From Tretioscincus oriximinensis (taxonomy: Eukaryota; Chordata; Lepidosauria; Squamata; Gymnophthalmidae), in NCBI GenBank assembly GCA_022410635.1, contig JAJVDF010000016.1, positions 2,926,889-2,990,888 on the forward strand: DNA of 64,000 nt, in the 5' to 3' direction. The position numbers and the translations under genes are program-made. Shown one piece after another: positions 41,573-53,424 of this stretch. The notes beneath the pieces are model-generated. The model saw nothing but the letters and a program-made list of their open reading frames with translations. It had not been told where the DNA came from and did not search any database. The stretch's first letter is position 1. Every line of letters starts with the position of its first letter.

Positions 41573-42215
41573 AATTACTTCAATTTCCTAAATCTATTTT
41601 AAACTTGCATGGTTTGATTTATTCCAATGTTGTGGAAACATTTCTGGAGGAAATACAAATGCTCTGTATAGTCTTTGCTTTCTATCACATAACATATTTT
41701 CAACCAATTGCAGTGAGGGAGGGGTCAGTCAGGCATGGAGCAGACCAATAAGCAGCCTGTTTGAGTTTAGCTTCACATTTCCTGTACTTTAGCTAGAATG
41801 AAGCATGAATCAACTTTGACAGTAGTAAAAGAATCTTGTGGAATCTCTGATATAACATGAAGATCGTGTAAAGGGATGTCCAGAAAATTTGCCTCATCAT
41901 TTTGATGTTACTTTTGACATCATTTCTTGTCTCACCTAGGAAGTGACATCACAAAAACCCTGCAAGTGCTTTGCACATGAGATAAACCCAGGTTGTTCAA
42001 GTTTTTCAGGCTCCATGCCAGATATATTTGGCTTCTATCATTGACAGGAATACTTCTGCTTGGGGGCAGTGCAAACTTTTTCTAAAAGTAAGTGTGAAAA
42101 AAGACCATAGTTCATGCAAAGAGGAACTTCTGTCCATAATCTCCCTGCCCTTTTACTAAGCGTATTTAAAACTATATATTAGCATAAATCCTGACCTAGC
42201 CCTATAAATATATGG
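41573..42215. other. No recognisable feature
   Basis: Unclassified sequence. Confidence 0.4.
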
Positions 42216-42516
42216 AGGCACGGATAGCTCAGTCGCTAAGGAATCTATCTTTCATCTGGGAGATAGGTTTTTGAAGCCCTGTGTCGGACATGGGGAGGGG
42301 TGAGCACCCTCTACTAGCCTGTAGCTCTAGCCAACACAGCTATTCGAAAGCATGAATTGCAAGAAATTATAACTGACTGCAAGTAGATACATGGGAACCA
42401 CCACAGCCTGGTGGGGAAGATAGAATGTCAGCCTTTGGGCAAAATACCCTTGTAAGCCACAGAGTCCCCTTGAAAGGTGAGAAAAGCAGGGTATAAGAAC
42501 CTAGTTCTTCTTCTTT
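42216..42516 (+). mobile_element. SINE A, full length
   Basis: GGCACGGATAGCTCAGTCGC, a mutated B-box (GGTTTTTGAAGCCC), body and AGTTCTTCTTCTT tail. Confidence 0.9.
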
Positions 42517-42689
42517 ACTAAACACACAGAAGTAAAGTGTGGGGAAATTAGCTTATGTGAGTTCAGCAATATCCAATTGTGCAGCTAGGGAAGTGTGTGA
42601 TGAACTGTAATTATCTAGAACGCAGGACATAATTTATTGCTTATCTTCCTATGGGGATTTACCAACAAAGAAAGCAGATTTTTTTTTAA

Positions 42690-44060
42690 AAATATTTTTA
42701 TTGAGTTTTCATAACAAGCATACAAAACAAATAAAACAAAATAAAAAAAAACTTCTCCCACCCACCTCCCGCCTTTTGGACCATAAAAAAACCTGGCATA
42801 TACAATCAATATATCAACTTGAGATTGAGCAACAGAGCTGTCATTTCTTTGTATATGTACATCATCTGTAATGGCCTTAAAATAAATACTTCCCCATCTT
42901 TGTATCCAATTTACCCTCACCGGTATATTCATAAAACTATTTCTCTTGTCCCGAATCGCGTCGAATAACATCATCCCTGCCAAATATTCATACCATAACG
43001 ATAAAGTCCATTTTGCTCTGTCCTTCCAACCTCTAGCTACTACTATATGAGCAGCATATATAGCTTGCTTTATTATATAAGTCACATCTGGGGTTGAATT
43101 CGTAATCGTTATATCATTCATTATCCAACATTTATTTGTAAGTATAACTTCTACTCCCGTGATATTTTTTAGTTCTTCACAAATCATATTAATAAATCCT
43201 TTTAGTTGGGGGCATTCGGCCCACATATGTGAATATGAACCTAATATAGGACAGCCGTGCCAGCATTGTGTAGAGGCTCCTGTTATNTGCGCCATTTGTC
43301 TTGGCGTCATATACCATCTGTTTAGTATTTTTTTCTCGACTTCTTTAATTTTATGACATTTTATAGCCTCTATATTCCTTATCCATCTCTTCCATTCGGC
43401 GTCGTTTATACCAATCTCTAAATTCCACTTAATTCTATTCGTGGAGTGTCTCTGAGTATATAGGTTCATCAGCATTGAATAGATTAATGTTATAATAGCT
43501 TTACTTTTTTTAAGTCGAAGTTCCACTATTTTTTCCATTTCCCCTTTTGGTCTTCTCATTTGTTCGATTATCTCTGTTTTATGAATATACATGTATAAAG
43601 CCATTTCTTTAAGCCAATTGGGGGCTGTGATGTTTAACTCTCTTATTTGTGCCAGGTTGAAAGGACTCGTTCCGTTATGAAATAGCTCTCTCAATCTTTT
43701 AACTGGTAGAGATTTTAGGTATTTGGCTAATGTTTCATCAGCTCTGTTATTCATAATGTTTACTGATGCAATGTGACATATATCTGGGGCAATCCTTGAT
43801 CTATATTTTTGCCATATTCTCCAGTTGGCTTTAAGAGGTGGGAGCCAATGGCTAGTTATTCTTCTTTCTATTCTCTCTGCAATTATTGGATGATTTGTTA
43901 TTTTATTAAGCATTCTCTCCACTTTAACAGATTTGTTATCCTCACTATATTCTAAATCTATGATTCTTAATAGCTACCACGCCTCATAGTAAGTTTTTAA
44001 GCTGGGAAATCCCCAACCTCCATTCCTTATTTTTATGAGTAGCATAAAGTCAGCATGCCA
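42690..44060 (-). pseudogene. L1-type LINE, ORF2 C-terminal third
   Basis: An open frame of over 400 codons (43922 to 42615) is preceded on the same frame by GGWGFPSLKTYYEAW, then a stop and LLRIIDLEYSEDNK. It carries the L1 cysteine-histidine motif in CWHGCPILGSYSHMWAEC (CX3CX7HX4C; about residues 219-236) and WKDRAKWTLSLWYEYL further on. The A-rich 3' end is at about 42690-42710 and upstream L1 sequence is cut off near 44060. One in-frame stop and one ambiguous codon mark it as a recent but inactive 5'-truncated copy. The last residues, near 42615-42690, are read-through beyond the element. Confidence 0.9.
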
Positions 44061-44119
44061 GGTCAGCCAGTTCCAAATTTGGAACTTGTTTTAGATTTGC
44101 TGTGAATTGAAACAAAAAT

Positions 44120-44123
44120 AGCA

Positions 44124-44168
<45 letters not shown>
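44120..44168. repeat. (AAT)n microsatellite
   Basis: About 15 uninterrupted ATA units. Confidence 0.95.
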
Positions 44169-44246
44169 CTGGACTAACAAATCATGTATAAAGGATAAAT
44201 TAAAAAAATCAAAATGAAATAATATTTATTTTATTTCATTTTATTC

Positions 44247-44410
44247 AGCTATTCGAAAACAAGAATTACTCAAAATTGCAACTGACTGCAACTAGATAAT
44301 TGGGAATCACCACAGCCTGGTGAAGAAGCTGTTTTGAGTCTCTTTGGGTGAGAAAAGTGGGGTATAAAAACCCAGTTCTTCTCTTCTTCTTCCTCCTCCT
44401 CCTCCTCCTA
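44247..44410 (+). mobile_element. SINE A, 5'-truncated
   Basis: GCTATTCGAAAACAAGAATT to GTGGGGTATAAAAACCCAGT and a TTCTTC...CTCCTCCTCC tail. Confidence 0.8.
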
Positions 44411-45667
44411 ATAAACATAACAAAGGCAAATAACAATCTGGTTCTGCAAATACTGAATCTCTCTGCTTATGTATTTAGGGCCTAATANAGATGTATCCAG
44501 AACTCCCCAAAGGTCCAGCATTCCTTTTGACTAATGTAATTGCAGTGATACAACTGTGAGAAGGGGCTGTCTTTACATTTTTTCTGCTAGTACTTTTATG
44601 AAGCTTGATAGCANAATGTCTAGTCTTTGTGCCATGATAGTGCCCTGTAGACACCACCTGCAAGAGCTGCNGAGACGAGATCTGCCTTTTGATTTTTTGC
44701 CTGCCATGCTTCAGCAAGAATAGAGGCTAATAGGAGATCTTTCAGCTCCTTTTCCCTGTTGAATTTACACAGGAAAAAGCAGCAGGGATGAATAATTAAA
44801 AAAACCCTAGAAACTTTGCATAACTCAGACAAGTTTACAGTGATGTTTTCCCTTTGTATTCACCCATTCAACAACAAGGGAACTCAGTCACCAACAGGAA
44901 CAGGGACAGAGATCAATCAATCACACACTAGAATTTATGGCAGTTTCATGGGAATATAGGTGAATTCATGGGGAAGAGAAACACTTTCTTCATGCTCAAG
45001 GACGGCAACTTCTATGTAACATAATGCAAAATAATTCTATAAAAGGCAACAGCCTAAATGCAAGTTACATTTCCATGCAACAGTAAACTTTGTTCTCCCT
45101 TTAATACCTAATCTTGGTATTAACAAGGGATAAATCAAAAACCCACAACAGAAATGCAATGTGGATTTAAAAATATGAAGATGAATTTAAACTCGGAAAT
45201 ATGGAAGAAATAATAATAATTGCAGACAGGGGCATCAGAAGCTCCTTCCTCAACATATGCCACTTTATAGATTTTGAAACAAACATTATGCTGGCAAATA
45301 TTCCTTAGATTTAAATTAGTATGGTTGGATCAAAGGAAGGATTTGCCAGTATGGCATGAACTTCAAAATGATGCTCATTAATCAGCACATGGTATGGGAC
45401 ATAACAATTTCCACCTGCCCTGTCTCCACCAACCACTACTTCAGAAAATAAAGGGAGGACCAAGTCTGGATGCCAAATCACTTCCTTGCTTATATTCAAA
45501 ATAAGAGCTGGAACAATAATCAATGCAATTGTAAATCATCTAATTATTAAACATCTTCCAAAATAACAAAAAGGAAATTATGAAAGGTTTGCACTGAAAA
45601 GCACAAATTGCTATGTGTTAAAAGTGATCTTAATAAGTTGCAAAAAAGAAAAAGCAAATTTATACAC
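44411..45667. other. No recognisable feature
   Basis: About 1.25 kb of unclassified A/T-rich sequence. Confidence 0.4.
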
Positions 45668-45735
45668 ATATCCAAGTTTCAATCCACTTTTAGAATGGAA
45701 AAAACATAGCAAAGTGATAAATAATTTTCTTTCCA
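45668..45735. mobile_element. FB-5-type arm
   Basis: ATATCCAAGTTTCAATCCAC, then TTTTAGAATGGAAAAAACAT and AGCAAAGTGATAAATAATTT. Confidence 0.3.
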
Positions 45736-45737
45736 TA

Positions 45738-46890
45738 ATAAGAACATAAGAGGAGCCCTGCCGAATCGGGCCAGAGCCCATCTAATCCAGCATTCTGTCT
45801 CACACAGTGGCCCACCAATTGCACCTGGGCATTCTGGAACAGAAAAAGGCAAAATCTTCACCTATTCCAGACAGCCTGAAATGGTACATCAAGAATACTG
45901 CCTGTTGCTCCATGTTAGAGGAAGCATCAAGACATCCATCCTAGTAGCTGTTTATACCCTTGTTGTCAATGAACTTGTCTAATCCTCTCTTAAAGCTATC
46001 CAGGCTGCTAGCTACCACCACCTCTTCTGGAAGTAAATTCCAAAGGCCNATTTTTTCCCTCTGGGTGAAAAAATACTTTCCCTGGTCTATTCTCACTCCT
46101 CTGCCCAACAGTTTCAAGGAATGCCCCCTGGTCCTAGTGTTGTGCAATAGAGAAGACATATTTTCTCTGTTCACCTTATCCATCCTGTGCATGATACACT
46201 TAATCCCTTGCATGCATGTACACTTCTATCAGATCACCTCTCAAACACTGTCTTTCGAGGCTGAAGAGGCCCAGATGTTGCAGCTGGATTTCATAAGGTT
46301 GGTGCTCCAGCTTCTTCATTTATTCTTGTTGTCCTCTTCTGTGCCTTCTCCAGTTCCAAAATATCCCTCTTGAGATGTGGTGACCAGAACTGAACACAGT
46401 ATTCCAAATGTGGCCTCACCACAGATTTATAAAGAGGCAAAACAACAGTTGCTGACTTGTTTTCGATTCATTTCCTAATTATCCCTAACATTGAATTTGC
46501 TTTTTTTGCTGCTGCTTGAATGACATCTTAATTGAACTGTCCACCAACACCCCATGATCCTTTTCCTGTTTGGTCACAGAAAGCCTNGTTCCCACCAGTG
46601 GGTGGGAATAATTGGGGTTCTTTGCCCCAATGTGCTTGATTTTCCACTTGCTTAAGTTGAAGTATATTTGCCATTTTGTTGCCCACTCACCCAATTTCAA
46701 CAGATCACTCTAGAGCGCCTTACAATCACTTTCAGTTTTCACTACCCTGAACAGTTTTGTGTTGTCAGCAAACTTGGCTACTTCACTATTTACCTCAGCA
46801 TCAAGGTCGTTTATGAATATATTGAAAAGTAGAAGTCCCAGTACAGACCCCTGCGGTATTCCCCTGGGATTATTCCACTATCCCTAAACG
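45738..46890 (-). mobile_element. CR1-type LINE, long 3' part
   Basis: From terminal ATAAGAACATAAG through the 3' UTR, the ORF2 end (RGHSLKLLGRGVRIDQGKYF, 46050-46150), a frame-broken middle, the HIGAKNPNYSHPLVG and VTKQEKDHGVLVDSSIKMS block (46485-46690), and further upstream sequence with TTCATAAACGACCTTGATGC (reverse of about 46800). It is cut near 46890. Longest CR1 copy in the window. Confidence 0.87.
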
Positions 46891-47334
46891 AAAAGAAAAT
46901 TACAAAACATCTTGACACTTTGTTGCTGTGAGCTGCAGCTGGATTAAAGTTAGGTGCGACGTGGATCATAGACTATTTTTTTAATTTTTTAAAAAATTGT
47001 TTTAATTTTTTTAATTGTATGACCTTTTCATATTCTTGAAACACCTGTAAAGAACTCTTAGAATGCTCTTAAAGGCAATGAAAACGTGCAACGTCATGTT
47101 AACAGTCAATATCTAATGTAGAATATTTTTTTAAAAGATTTCCTTTCATCTGTGTTCCTGATAATTGATATAATACTGAGTAAGAAAAATTGTATCAACA
47201 ATGTATCATAAAAAGAAATGGTAAAGTATAAAATTTTATATTCATGGATGATTTAAGGGCAATTTTGAGGAATAGAATTACTGCTGTACATAGAATATGG
47301 TAATTAAGAAGTTCCAATTCAGAATTGCCACACA

Positions 47335-47392
47335 CAGAGACACACACACAGACAGACAGACAGACAGACANACACACACACACACACACACA
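47335..47392. repeat. (GACA)n/(CA)n microsatellite
   Basis: CACAGA and GACA units then a pure CA run, with one ambiguous base at the junction. Confidence 0.93.
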
Positions 47393-47399
47393 CTTTTTG

Positions 47400-47555
47400 C
47401 TCTCTTCCCTCCCTTGCCCTTTCTCTCACACACCCACTCTCCTCCCCACTCCTTCCGCCCTTGGCCCTCCCTTCACATGGGTGGGATGGGAACAAACTGG
47501 AAGAGGGGCTAGAGCCTATTGCATTACCATAACACAATGGTCTAATTGCACTAGT
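47400..47555 (+). repeat. ACTAG-ending repeat, third copy
   Basis: The end reads GGGGCTAGAGCCTATTGCAT, then ACCATAACACAATGGTCTAA and TTGCACTAGTG, matching 4582-4632. The body is pyrimidine-rich here, unlike the other two copies. Confidence 0.45.
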
Positions 47556-49309
47556 GTATTCAGTGTATAAAGGTGGCTTATAAAAGCTCAACGGAGCAAA
47601 TAAGAGCACAAAACACCTAATTTGGAATGGTGTACCCCTCCCCCTTATATCGCTCTAGGAGTTTCCTAGTATTCCTGTTGGACTGCGCAATGTGGAATCT
47701 TTCAGAATTCTTTATATTAATGCTTTATCTATGGTAGAATTAGGAATCACATTTTTTTCAAAAGAAAAAAATAATTTGTTTGTAAAAACCATATTTTAAT
47801 GGTTTTTCTTGTATATATATATCACTCTCCGTAGGTTTTAAGCCCCCCCCACCCCCTATAAATTTGTAATCTCCCCCTATAAATTGTGAAATCTAACAAA
47901 ACTGTGTTTGGCTATATTCTACAAATTCATATTGAATTGAGAAGTAATTTCTGACTGCAATTGTGTTTGGGATAAGGTTTCCACATATCTGGGATAGATG
48001 GAATGGGTGGATCCATTAAATGTCTATCTGGTTCCCACATAAAATCCGGGATTGTACCTTTAATGGGTGTGAAAAAATTATTTTCCTCTCAGATGCAACA
48101 GGCACTAGAAGGTATTCTATAGTCATTATAAGTCCAAAGCTCTACTCCAAAGTTACTGGGACCTCTGATTTGGGGCAAGAGAAATACTGGCATTAATCAG
48201 CACGAAGTCTTACCTTGACTTCTGTTTGAAGCATCCGTTGGCCCATTATTGGAGCTTTACCATTTGCCACAGCGACACATAACGAAGCAGAATTTTCTAA
48301 CGTGGATAATCGAACAAGTGATGTTTATTTGGAATCTAGACTTGGAACCAAATTTGTTATATGGGTAAAGGTTTGTTGCATTTCCAATCTTAAAAGAGCA
48401 CTGCAATAGATTAGATATGTCCTACATAGAATATTCCTAGTAAGGATAATGACCATTTCTCCCCCTTCTCACCAGCCTGCTAGATTTCAGCTCACACATC
48501 ATAACTATAAATAATAGCTCTGGGGTTAGTTGTACTGCAGACAGGCAGAGACAGGAATTAGGAAAAAACAAAGTACTTTTTTATTCTCTCTTTCTTCCTC
48601 TCCTTTTGTCACTGGCAAACTCAAGCTCTGTTGTGGTCGGTGGTAGGATGTATAACATAGTACTTGAGATTCCATAAGAGCCTGTTTTGTATTTCAAGTT
48701 GACTGGTATCATGTGCAGTTCAGCTGACTATGGGGTAGGCATGTTGGCTACAGTACAAGGTGGGTAGAACAAGGGGAAAGAAATATCCATTCACAGTTAA
48801 ACAAAGAGACAGAAAAAAGAGCAGACTCCGCCCTGTTGGATTAAAAATACATGCTGACAGAGACATAAAGATGGCATCTGTAGAGGCAAGGGTTAGTTGG
48901 GCCTGTCTTCCTTGAGCTTTGCTGAAGCAATCACAGAGTGCATTTTCGAAACCACAGCCTGAACTTTAGCTGCCTTTAGAGTGTTTTAAATGGTAATGGT
49001 TGTGGGGGGAATTCAATATCTCTGTGGCTTTTTCCTCAGTGCGTTTGCAGGAAAAGCTGAACAATAAAAAAAGGTTCATATGTATTGTAAAGAAAAGTTA
49101 GCCAATACCTCAGGGTGCTGATTTTTACTTTTTAAGTGTGTGTGTTTAGTTTAGCCTGCCATTTTCTTTCTTTCTTTGTTCAAAATCGTTTTGGACACTA
49201 TTGTGTGGCCAGCAGACTCCTGTTCCAGATTATAATCCAGAATGGGGTCCAGTCTATATTGTTATAGTGAAAGTGATTTGGGTTTACAGTCTTTTCATGC
49301 AATGCCTGC
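47556..49309. other. No recognisable feature
   Basis: About 1.75 kb of unclassified sequence. The run of C at 47841-47850 and short TA runs are the only low-complexity parts. Confidence 0.4.
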
Positions 49310-49542
49310 TAATTTGCTTATGGGGGTTCCACCCCGGCACTATGAGTTGCCGGCGGCAGTGGGTGAGGGAACGACGTTCTGAGGGTCGCGCCGTCATTCA
49401 GTTGCCAAGGAAGGGCGACGAGGCAAGGCACGAGTTCCGGCACTCATGGTCGGGGCACCACCAGCCTATTTAGGGGCCATGACATTCTTCCCATTTTCTC
49501 TTTTGTCCGAGGCACGCATTCTCCCACCCTATCCCTCCCCTT

Positions 49543-49544
49543 CT

Positions 49545-49620
<76 letters not shown>

Positions 49621-49640
49621 TCCTTCTTTCTTTCTTTCTT
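49543..49640. repeat. (TTTC)n microsatellite
   Basis: About 24 units, nearly pure, with a single TTCC variant near 49620. Confidence 0.95.
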
Positions 49641-50057
49641 ATTGCCATGGTAAGAGAGTGGCGATTATGCATCTTGACTTGCCATTGGGTAGTCAGAACC
49701 TGGAGACAGGCATCCCCAAAACTACCATATAGTTTAGGGGGCACTCACAAAGAGTTCTGAGATTGCATGCCTACCTCGGGGAATGGATAGGTTGAACACA
49801 GTTCTGGAGTCATCAAGGGGGCTGCACACAGGAAAGATTATTGGGAGCCCATCTAACCCTCCTTGATCCTCTTGGTGAGGCCCACAGCTTGGGTGGGTGT
49901 TATGGCTTCTGCTGGATGGCCCGGGCCAGGCAGACAGGAATTGCTGATTCCTGGGAGCGGACAGCAACCATGGCCTCATGCCACCGGGCGTGGGGCACTG
50001 GGTCCGCTGCAAAGCCTGAGCCGGGCAGACTGGGCATCATGTGGATGGGCAGCCTTA

Positions 50058-50186
50058 GGGGGTCACGTCACAAGGGTGTTGCCTGCCTTGACTGTGTCAT
50101 TAGGGGACCATGTCACAGGGGCATGGCCTGCCTTAGCTGTGTCATTAGCGGGCCACATCATGGGGGCCTTGTTTAACCGTGTCAGG
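50058..50186. repeat. 45-bp tandem repeat, three units
   Basis: Units start at about 50058, 50103 and 50148. Each has a GGGRCCAYGTCACA-like start, a TTGCCTGCCTTGACTG or GGCCTGCCTTAGCTG middle and TGTCATTAG at the end. The third unit is the most diverged. Confidence 0.75.
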
Positions 50187-50986
50187 CCAGGCGGCTGACC
50201 GGAATTGAGAGTCAAGATGCTGCGCCTGCACTCTCCTACTTGAGCCATGGCCTATTTCCTTCCACTTTTGGGTTATTTTGGTGAATGTTAAGCTGAAATT
50301 AATGTTAAGCCCTGGTTCACTTTGAACAGGGGAATTCGGGATGCATTCTTTAATGTCACGGGTAAGCATTTAGGTTTTGAATATTGTTAAAATTAAAAAA
50401 CACTTGTTATCTTAATATCTGGCTGTTGCCCCTCATGTAGCTGTACCCGGCAACTGGGTTCCCATCTCTGGTACCATTACTTATCTAGAAATAAAATGAA
50501 ATTTATTTTCTTTGAACCATCTATTAGGGCTTTGCATTCTCATTGTCTTCCACAGGATATCCGGATTAACATTTCATTTTTTTCTGGTTTATAAGATTTG
50601 CTATCTAGCTAATTTACTGCAGTCAACAAAAAGTATCTTTTGTTTTATGCAACTAGGGAGTACCCAAACAGGGAGGATCTGTATACAGAATAGCAAAAGC
50701 TCATTTTGAAAAATCTTCTGAAGCTGTTCCTTGTTCCTAATGTATTTGACTGCTAAATTTCCTTTTAGTTTATTGTGAACATAATGTAAGAGGAGCCCTT
50801 TTGGATCGGCCCATAGGCTGTCTAGTCTAGCATCCTATCTTACACAGTGATTCTCAATCAGAAAATTAAGGTAAAACCTTCCTGCAAAGGAGCTTTCTGC
50901 CCATTTTTACAACTTAGAGAAATGACCTAGGTATCCATTCTAGGAGCACTGATACAACTGTCCTTCATGAATTTGTGCAAGCCTTT

Positions 50987-51267
50987 ATTTTTCTTTTTTC
51001 TTTTTGTAATAACAGACTTTATTGAAACAATAACATAATGATCATAACAACAACCAAGTACAGTTCTGGAAGAGGAAGAAAAAAAATACTCTATAACAAG
51101 GGATACAGGAGAAGCAGTCATATAAAATGAAAGATGCATGATGTGTATATGAAAGATACCAGCCAAGCAGAACCTAACACAATGTTGTCTCAGTAAGGAA
51201 CAGGAAATTTGAGTGTTATCGGTATAAAGGGAATGCCGATAAATACGAGAACCATCTACTTAATTGA
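50987..51267 (-). mobile_element. Retroposed insert with 11-bp duplication
   Basis: Flanked by TGCAAGCCTTT at 50976-50986 and 51268-51278. The left end is T-rich with a reversed polyadenylation signal (GACTTTATTGAAAC), so on the minus strand it ends in AATAAA plus an A-rich tail. Source not recognised: an L1 3' end or a gene 3' UTR are both possible. Confidence 0.7.
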
Positions 51268-51362
51268 TGCAAGCCTTTCTTGCTGCTAACGTGGTTGGTT
51301 GTTGTTACCATTACTTGTGATAAATTTAACAGACTTTATGCATGAAAAAGTACTTTCTCTTG

Positions 51363-51590
51363 TCAATTTCAGAGAAATAGCTGTGTTAATCCAGTAGAAA
51401 GTCCAGCAAAGGGGCCAGTAGCACTTTGTGACTAACTTAAGAAAAGTGGGTGGCATAAGCTTTCGTAGACACATCGACTTCATCAGATGCATCTGAAGAA
51501 GTAGACATGTCTATAAAAGCTTATGCCACCCACTTTTCTTAAGTTAGTCACAAAGTGCTATTGGCCCCTTTGCTGGACTTCCTTTTGTCA
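51363..51590. mobile_element. Hammerhead-like element, both arms complete
   Basis: Two arms of about 115 bp meet at CAGATGCATCTG (51484-51495). The left arm has AATAGCTGTGTTAATCCAG, GAAAGTCCAGCAAAGGGGCC and GGCATAAGCTTTCGTAGAC. The right arm repeats these in reverse (AAAGCTTATGCCACCCAC to CCCCTTTGCTGGACTT). The minus core at 51460-51486 has CTGATGA and GAAA. The plus core at 51492-51518 has CTGAAGA, but GAAA has become AAAA. Confidence 0.82.
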
Positions 51591-52227
51591 GTAATTTTAT
51601 ATGTGACTCTCAAATTATTTTTTAAGCACTGCCTTTCAAGGCTGAGGAGCCCTAGACCTTGTAGCCTAATTTCATAAAGGAGATGTTGCATGATTNTTCT
51701 TGTCATTCTCCTTTTGTAGTTTTTCTACTTCCACAATAATTTTTAAGAGACATGGTGACCAGAATGGTACACAGTATGCCAGATGTGGCCTCACCATAGT
51801 TTGATAAAGAGGCCAGCTTCTTTTCTTTCCTTTTTAAAATAGTTTATTATTTTGCAAAACATAAATATGAGAACAAAACATATACTACAGAAACGAACAA
51901 TTCTCCATTCCTTCCATCTCCCCCACAGAACAGAGAAACTTAACAATATCATCTTGTGCCTTCTTAAACTCTTTTATAACATAAATTGTTCTATAATCAT
52001 TAGCACTGTAGACCTAAACTTTATATTTCCACAAGCAAACATTCCATATGAAATTAATTTTTGCCGATTTTTCAGCCAGATTTCAGCATGGAGAAGTAGT
52101 GCGAACTATGTAATGATACGGTCACTCATTCTGTGCTGGAATGTTTGGATGCATGTTCATCATGCATCTCTCTTGAATCATTCAATTACCTTTTATTAAG
52201 TATAAAGAAAAGAAAAAACCCTCTACA

Positions 52228-52568
52228 TAAGAACATAAGAAGAGCCATACTGAATCAGGCCCATCAAGTCCAGCATTCTGTGTCACACAGAGGCCCACCA
52301 GATGCACCTGGGCAGTCTGAACAGAGGAAAGCAAAATATGCTCCTGTTCATGACTCCCTGCAAATGGTGTTTCAGGAGTCCTGCCTGTTGCTCCATCCCG
52401 GAGGCAACATCCAGACATCCATCCTAGTATCCATTTATACTTGGTGTCCATAAACCTGTCTAGTCCTGTCTTGAAACTATCCAAGCTATTAGCTACCACT
52501 ACCTCTTCAGGAAGTAAATTCCACAGGCCGATGACCCTCTGGGTGAAAAAATACTTTCCTTTGTCTGT
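52228..52568 (-). mobile_element. CR1-type LINE 3' end
   Basis: AACATAAGAAGAGCCATACT, 3' UTR, then the C-terminal coding remnant to ACTTTCCTTTGTCTGTCC. Very similar to 1532-2010. Confidence 0.87.
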
Positions 52569-53424
52569 CCATCAATTTTGTAAGCAAGTCCTCTGATGTT
52601 GGAATAATCTATTGTTACATATATTAATCTGACAGCCATTATTATATTGCATTTTTCCAGTTCCTGTCCCCTGTGCAAAGATTTTAGGTTTAAAATGAAA
52701 TTGTACTATTTCATTTTGCATTTTAGTAATGATAGGGTATGATAATATACCACAGCCCCTTTCCACCCCACACTTCTATCATATATTTGACATATTCATA
52801 CATCCATTTTTAAACTGCAGTTTTTCAAGATTGAAAAAGNTTTAAATGTAGATATATAATCAGGGGATTAGAAAGGGTTAGGGTTAAGAGTAAGGTGCTA
52901 TCTGTACCTTCATACAGAATTCTCCATTAGATTTAACACCATGTGAATTTGTATGTCTTTTACCATTTTGTTTATCCCAACATTTTATTTGTGTATTAAT
53001 TTGAAACTTATTTTCCCAATTCACTAAAGCTTCTTTAAATTGTTCTTTTTTTCATTTCAAATTTCAACAATATTTTACATAGTATAAAAAGGAAACCCTT
53101 TTTCTTTCTGCTTGTGCTTTTCTTTTGAAATGTTGCATTCTTTTTATCTGTTTTACATTATTTTATCTTTCCTAAAACAATTCAAAAATTGAGCATGCAT
53201 AAATCACTGTACACTGTGATCCTCATTCTGTGATTGATCTCTTTGTCTTTAAAAGAAAATCTGCTTTCTCCTGGTCCCGTTTCAATAACGGTTCATTTAT
53301 TAACTGTTCATCTGTCTTTCCAGGCTCTGTGAAGAAAGCTTCAAGAGGAGAGACCTCTCAATAGNGTTTGATGCTATTTATCATAGTACGTTTATCACAG
53401 TATCTTGATCACAATCAAAGCAGT
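52569..53424. other. No clear feature
   Basis: A/T-rich. The arrangement TTTAAACTGCAG...AAATGTAGATATATAATC near 52810-52860 may be an FB-1 scrap. Parts of 51830-53090 could be a decayed LINE, but no domain is readable. Confidence 0.3.

Larger units (their letters stand above)
49310..50480. other. Unclassified GC-rich block
   Basis: Sharply more GC-rich than its flanks, with an upstream part (49330-49450) rich in CpG, a TTTC microsatellite and a 45-bp tandem repeat. Open frames occur on both strands but show no recognisable domain. It could be the interior of a large mobile element or an unrecognised CpG island. Confidence 0.4.
50776..51830 (-). mobile_element. CR1-type LINE interrupted by two insertions
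   Basis: Pieces in order: 3' UTR GAACATAATGTAAGAGGAGC (50776-50975), a decayed ORF2 end near 51279-51362 (AAAAGTACTTTCTCTTGTC), and GCCTTTCAAGGCTGAGGAGC to CCTCACCATAGTTTGATAAA (51618-51825). Insertions at 50987-51267 and 51363-51590 separate them. Confidence 0.75.

Noticed and set aside
42615..43922. 435-codon frame as a host gene
   Set aside because: Carries the L1 ORF2 CX3CX7HX4C motif, has an upstream in-frame stop, and is followed by an A-rich 3' end. It is a 5'-truncated L1.
49446..50198. Overlapping frames in the GC-rich block (104-111 codons)
   Set aside because: They cross the TTTC microsatellite or the 45-bp tandem repeat and are mutually overlapping on both strands, as expected from composition.
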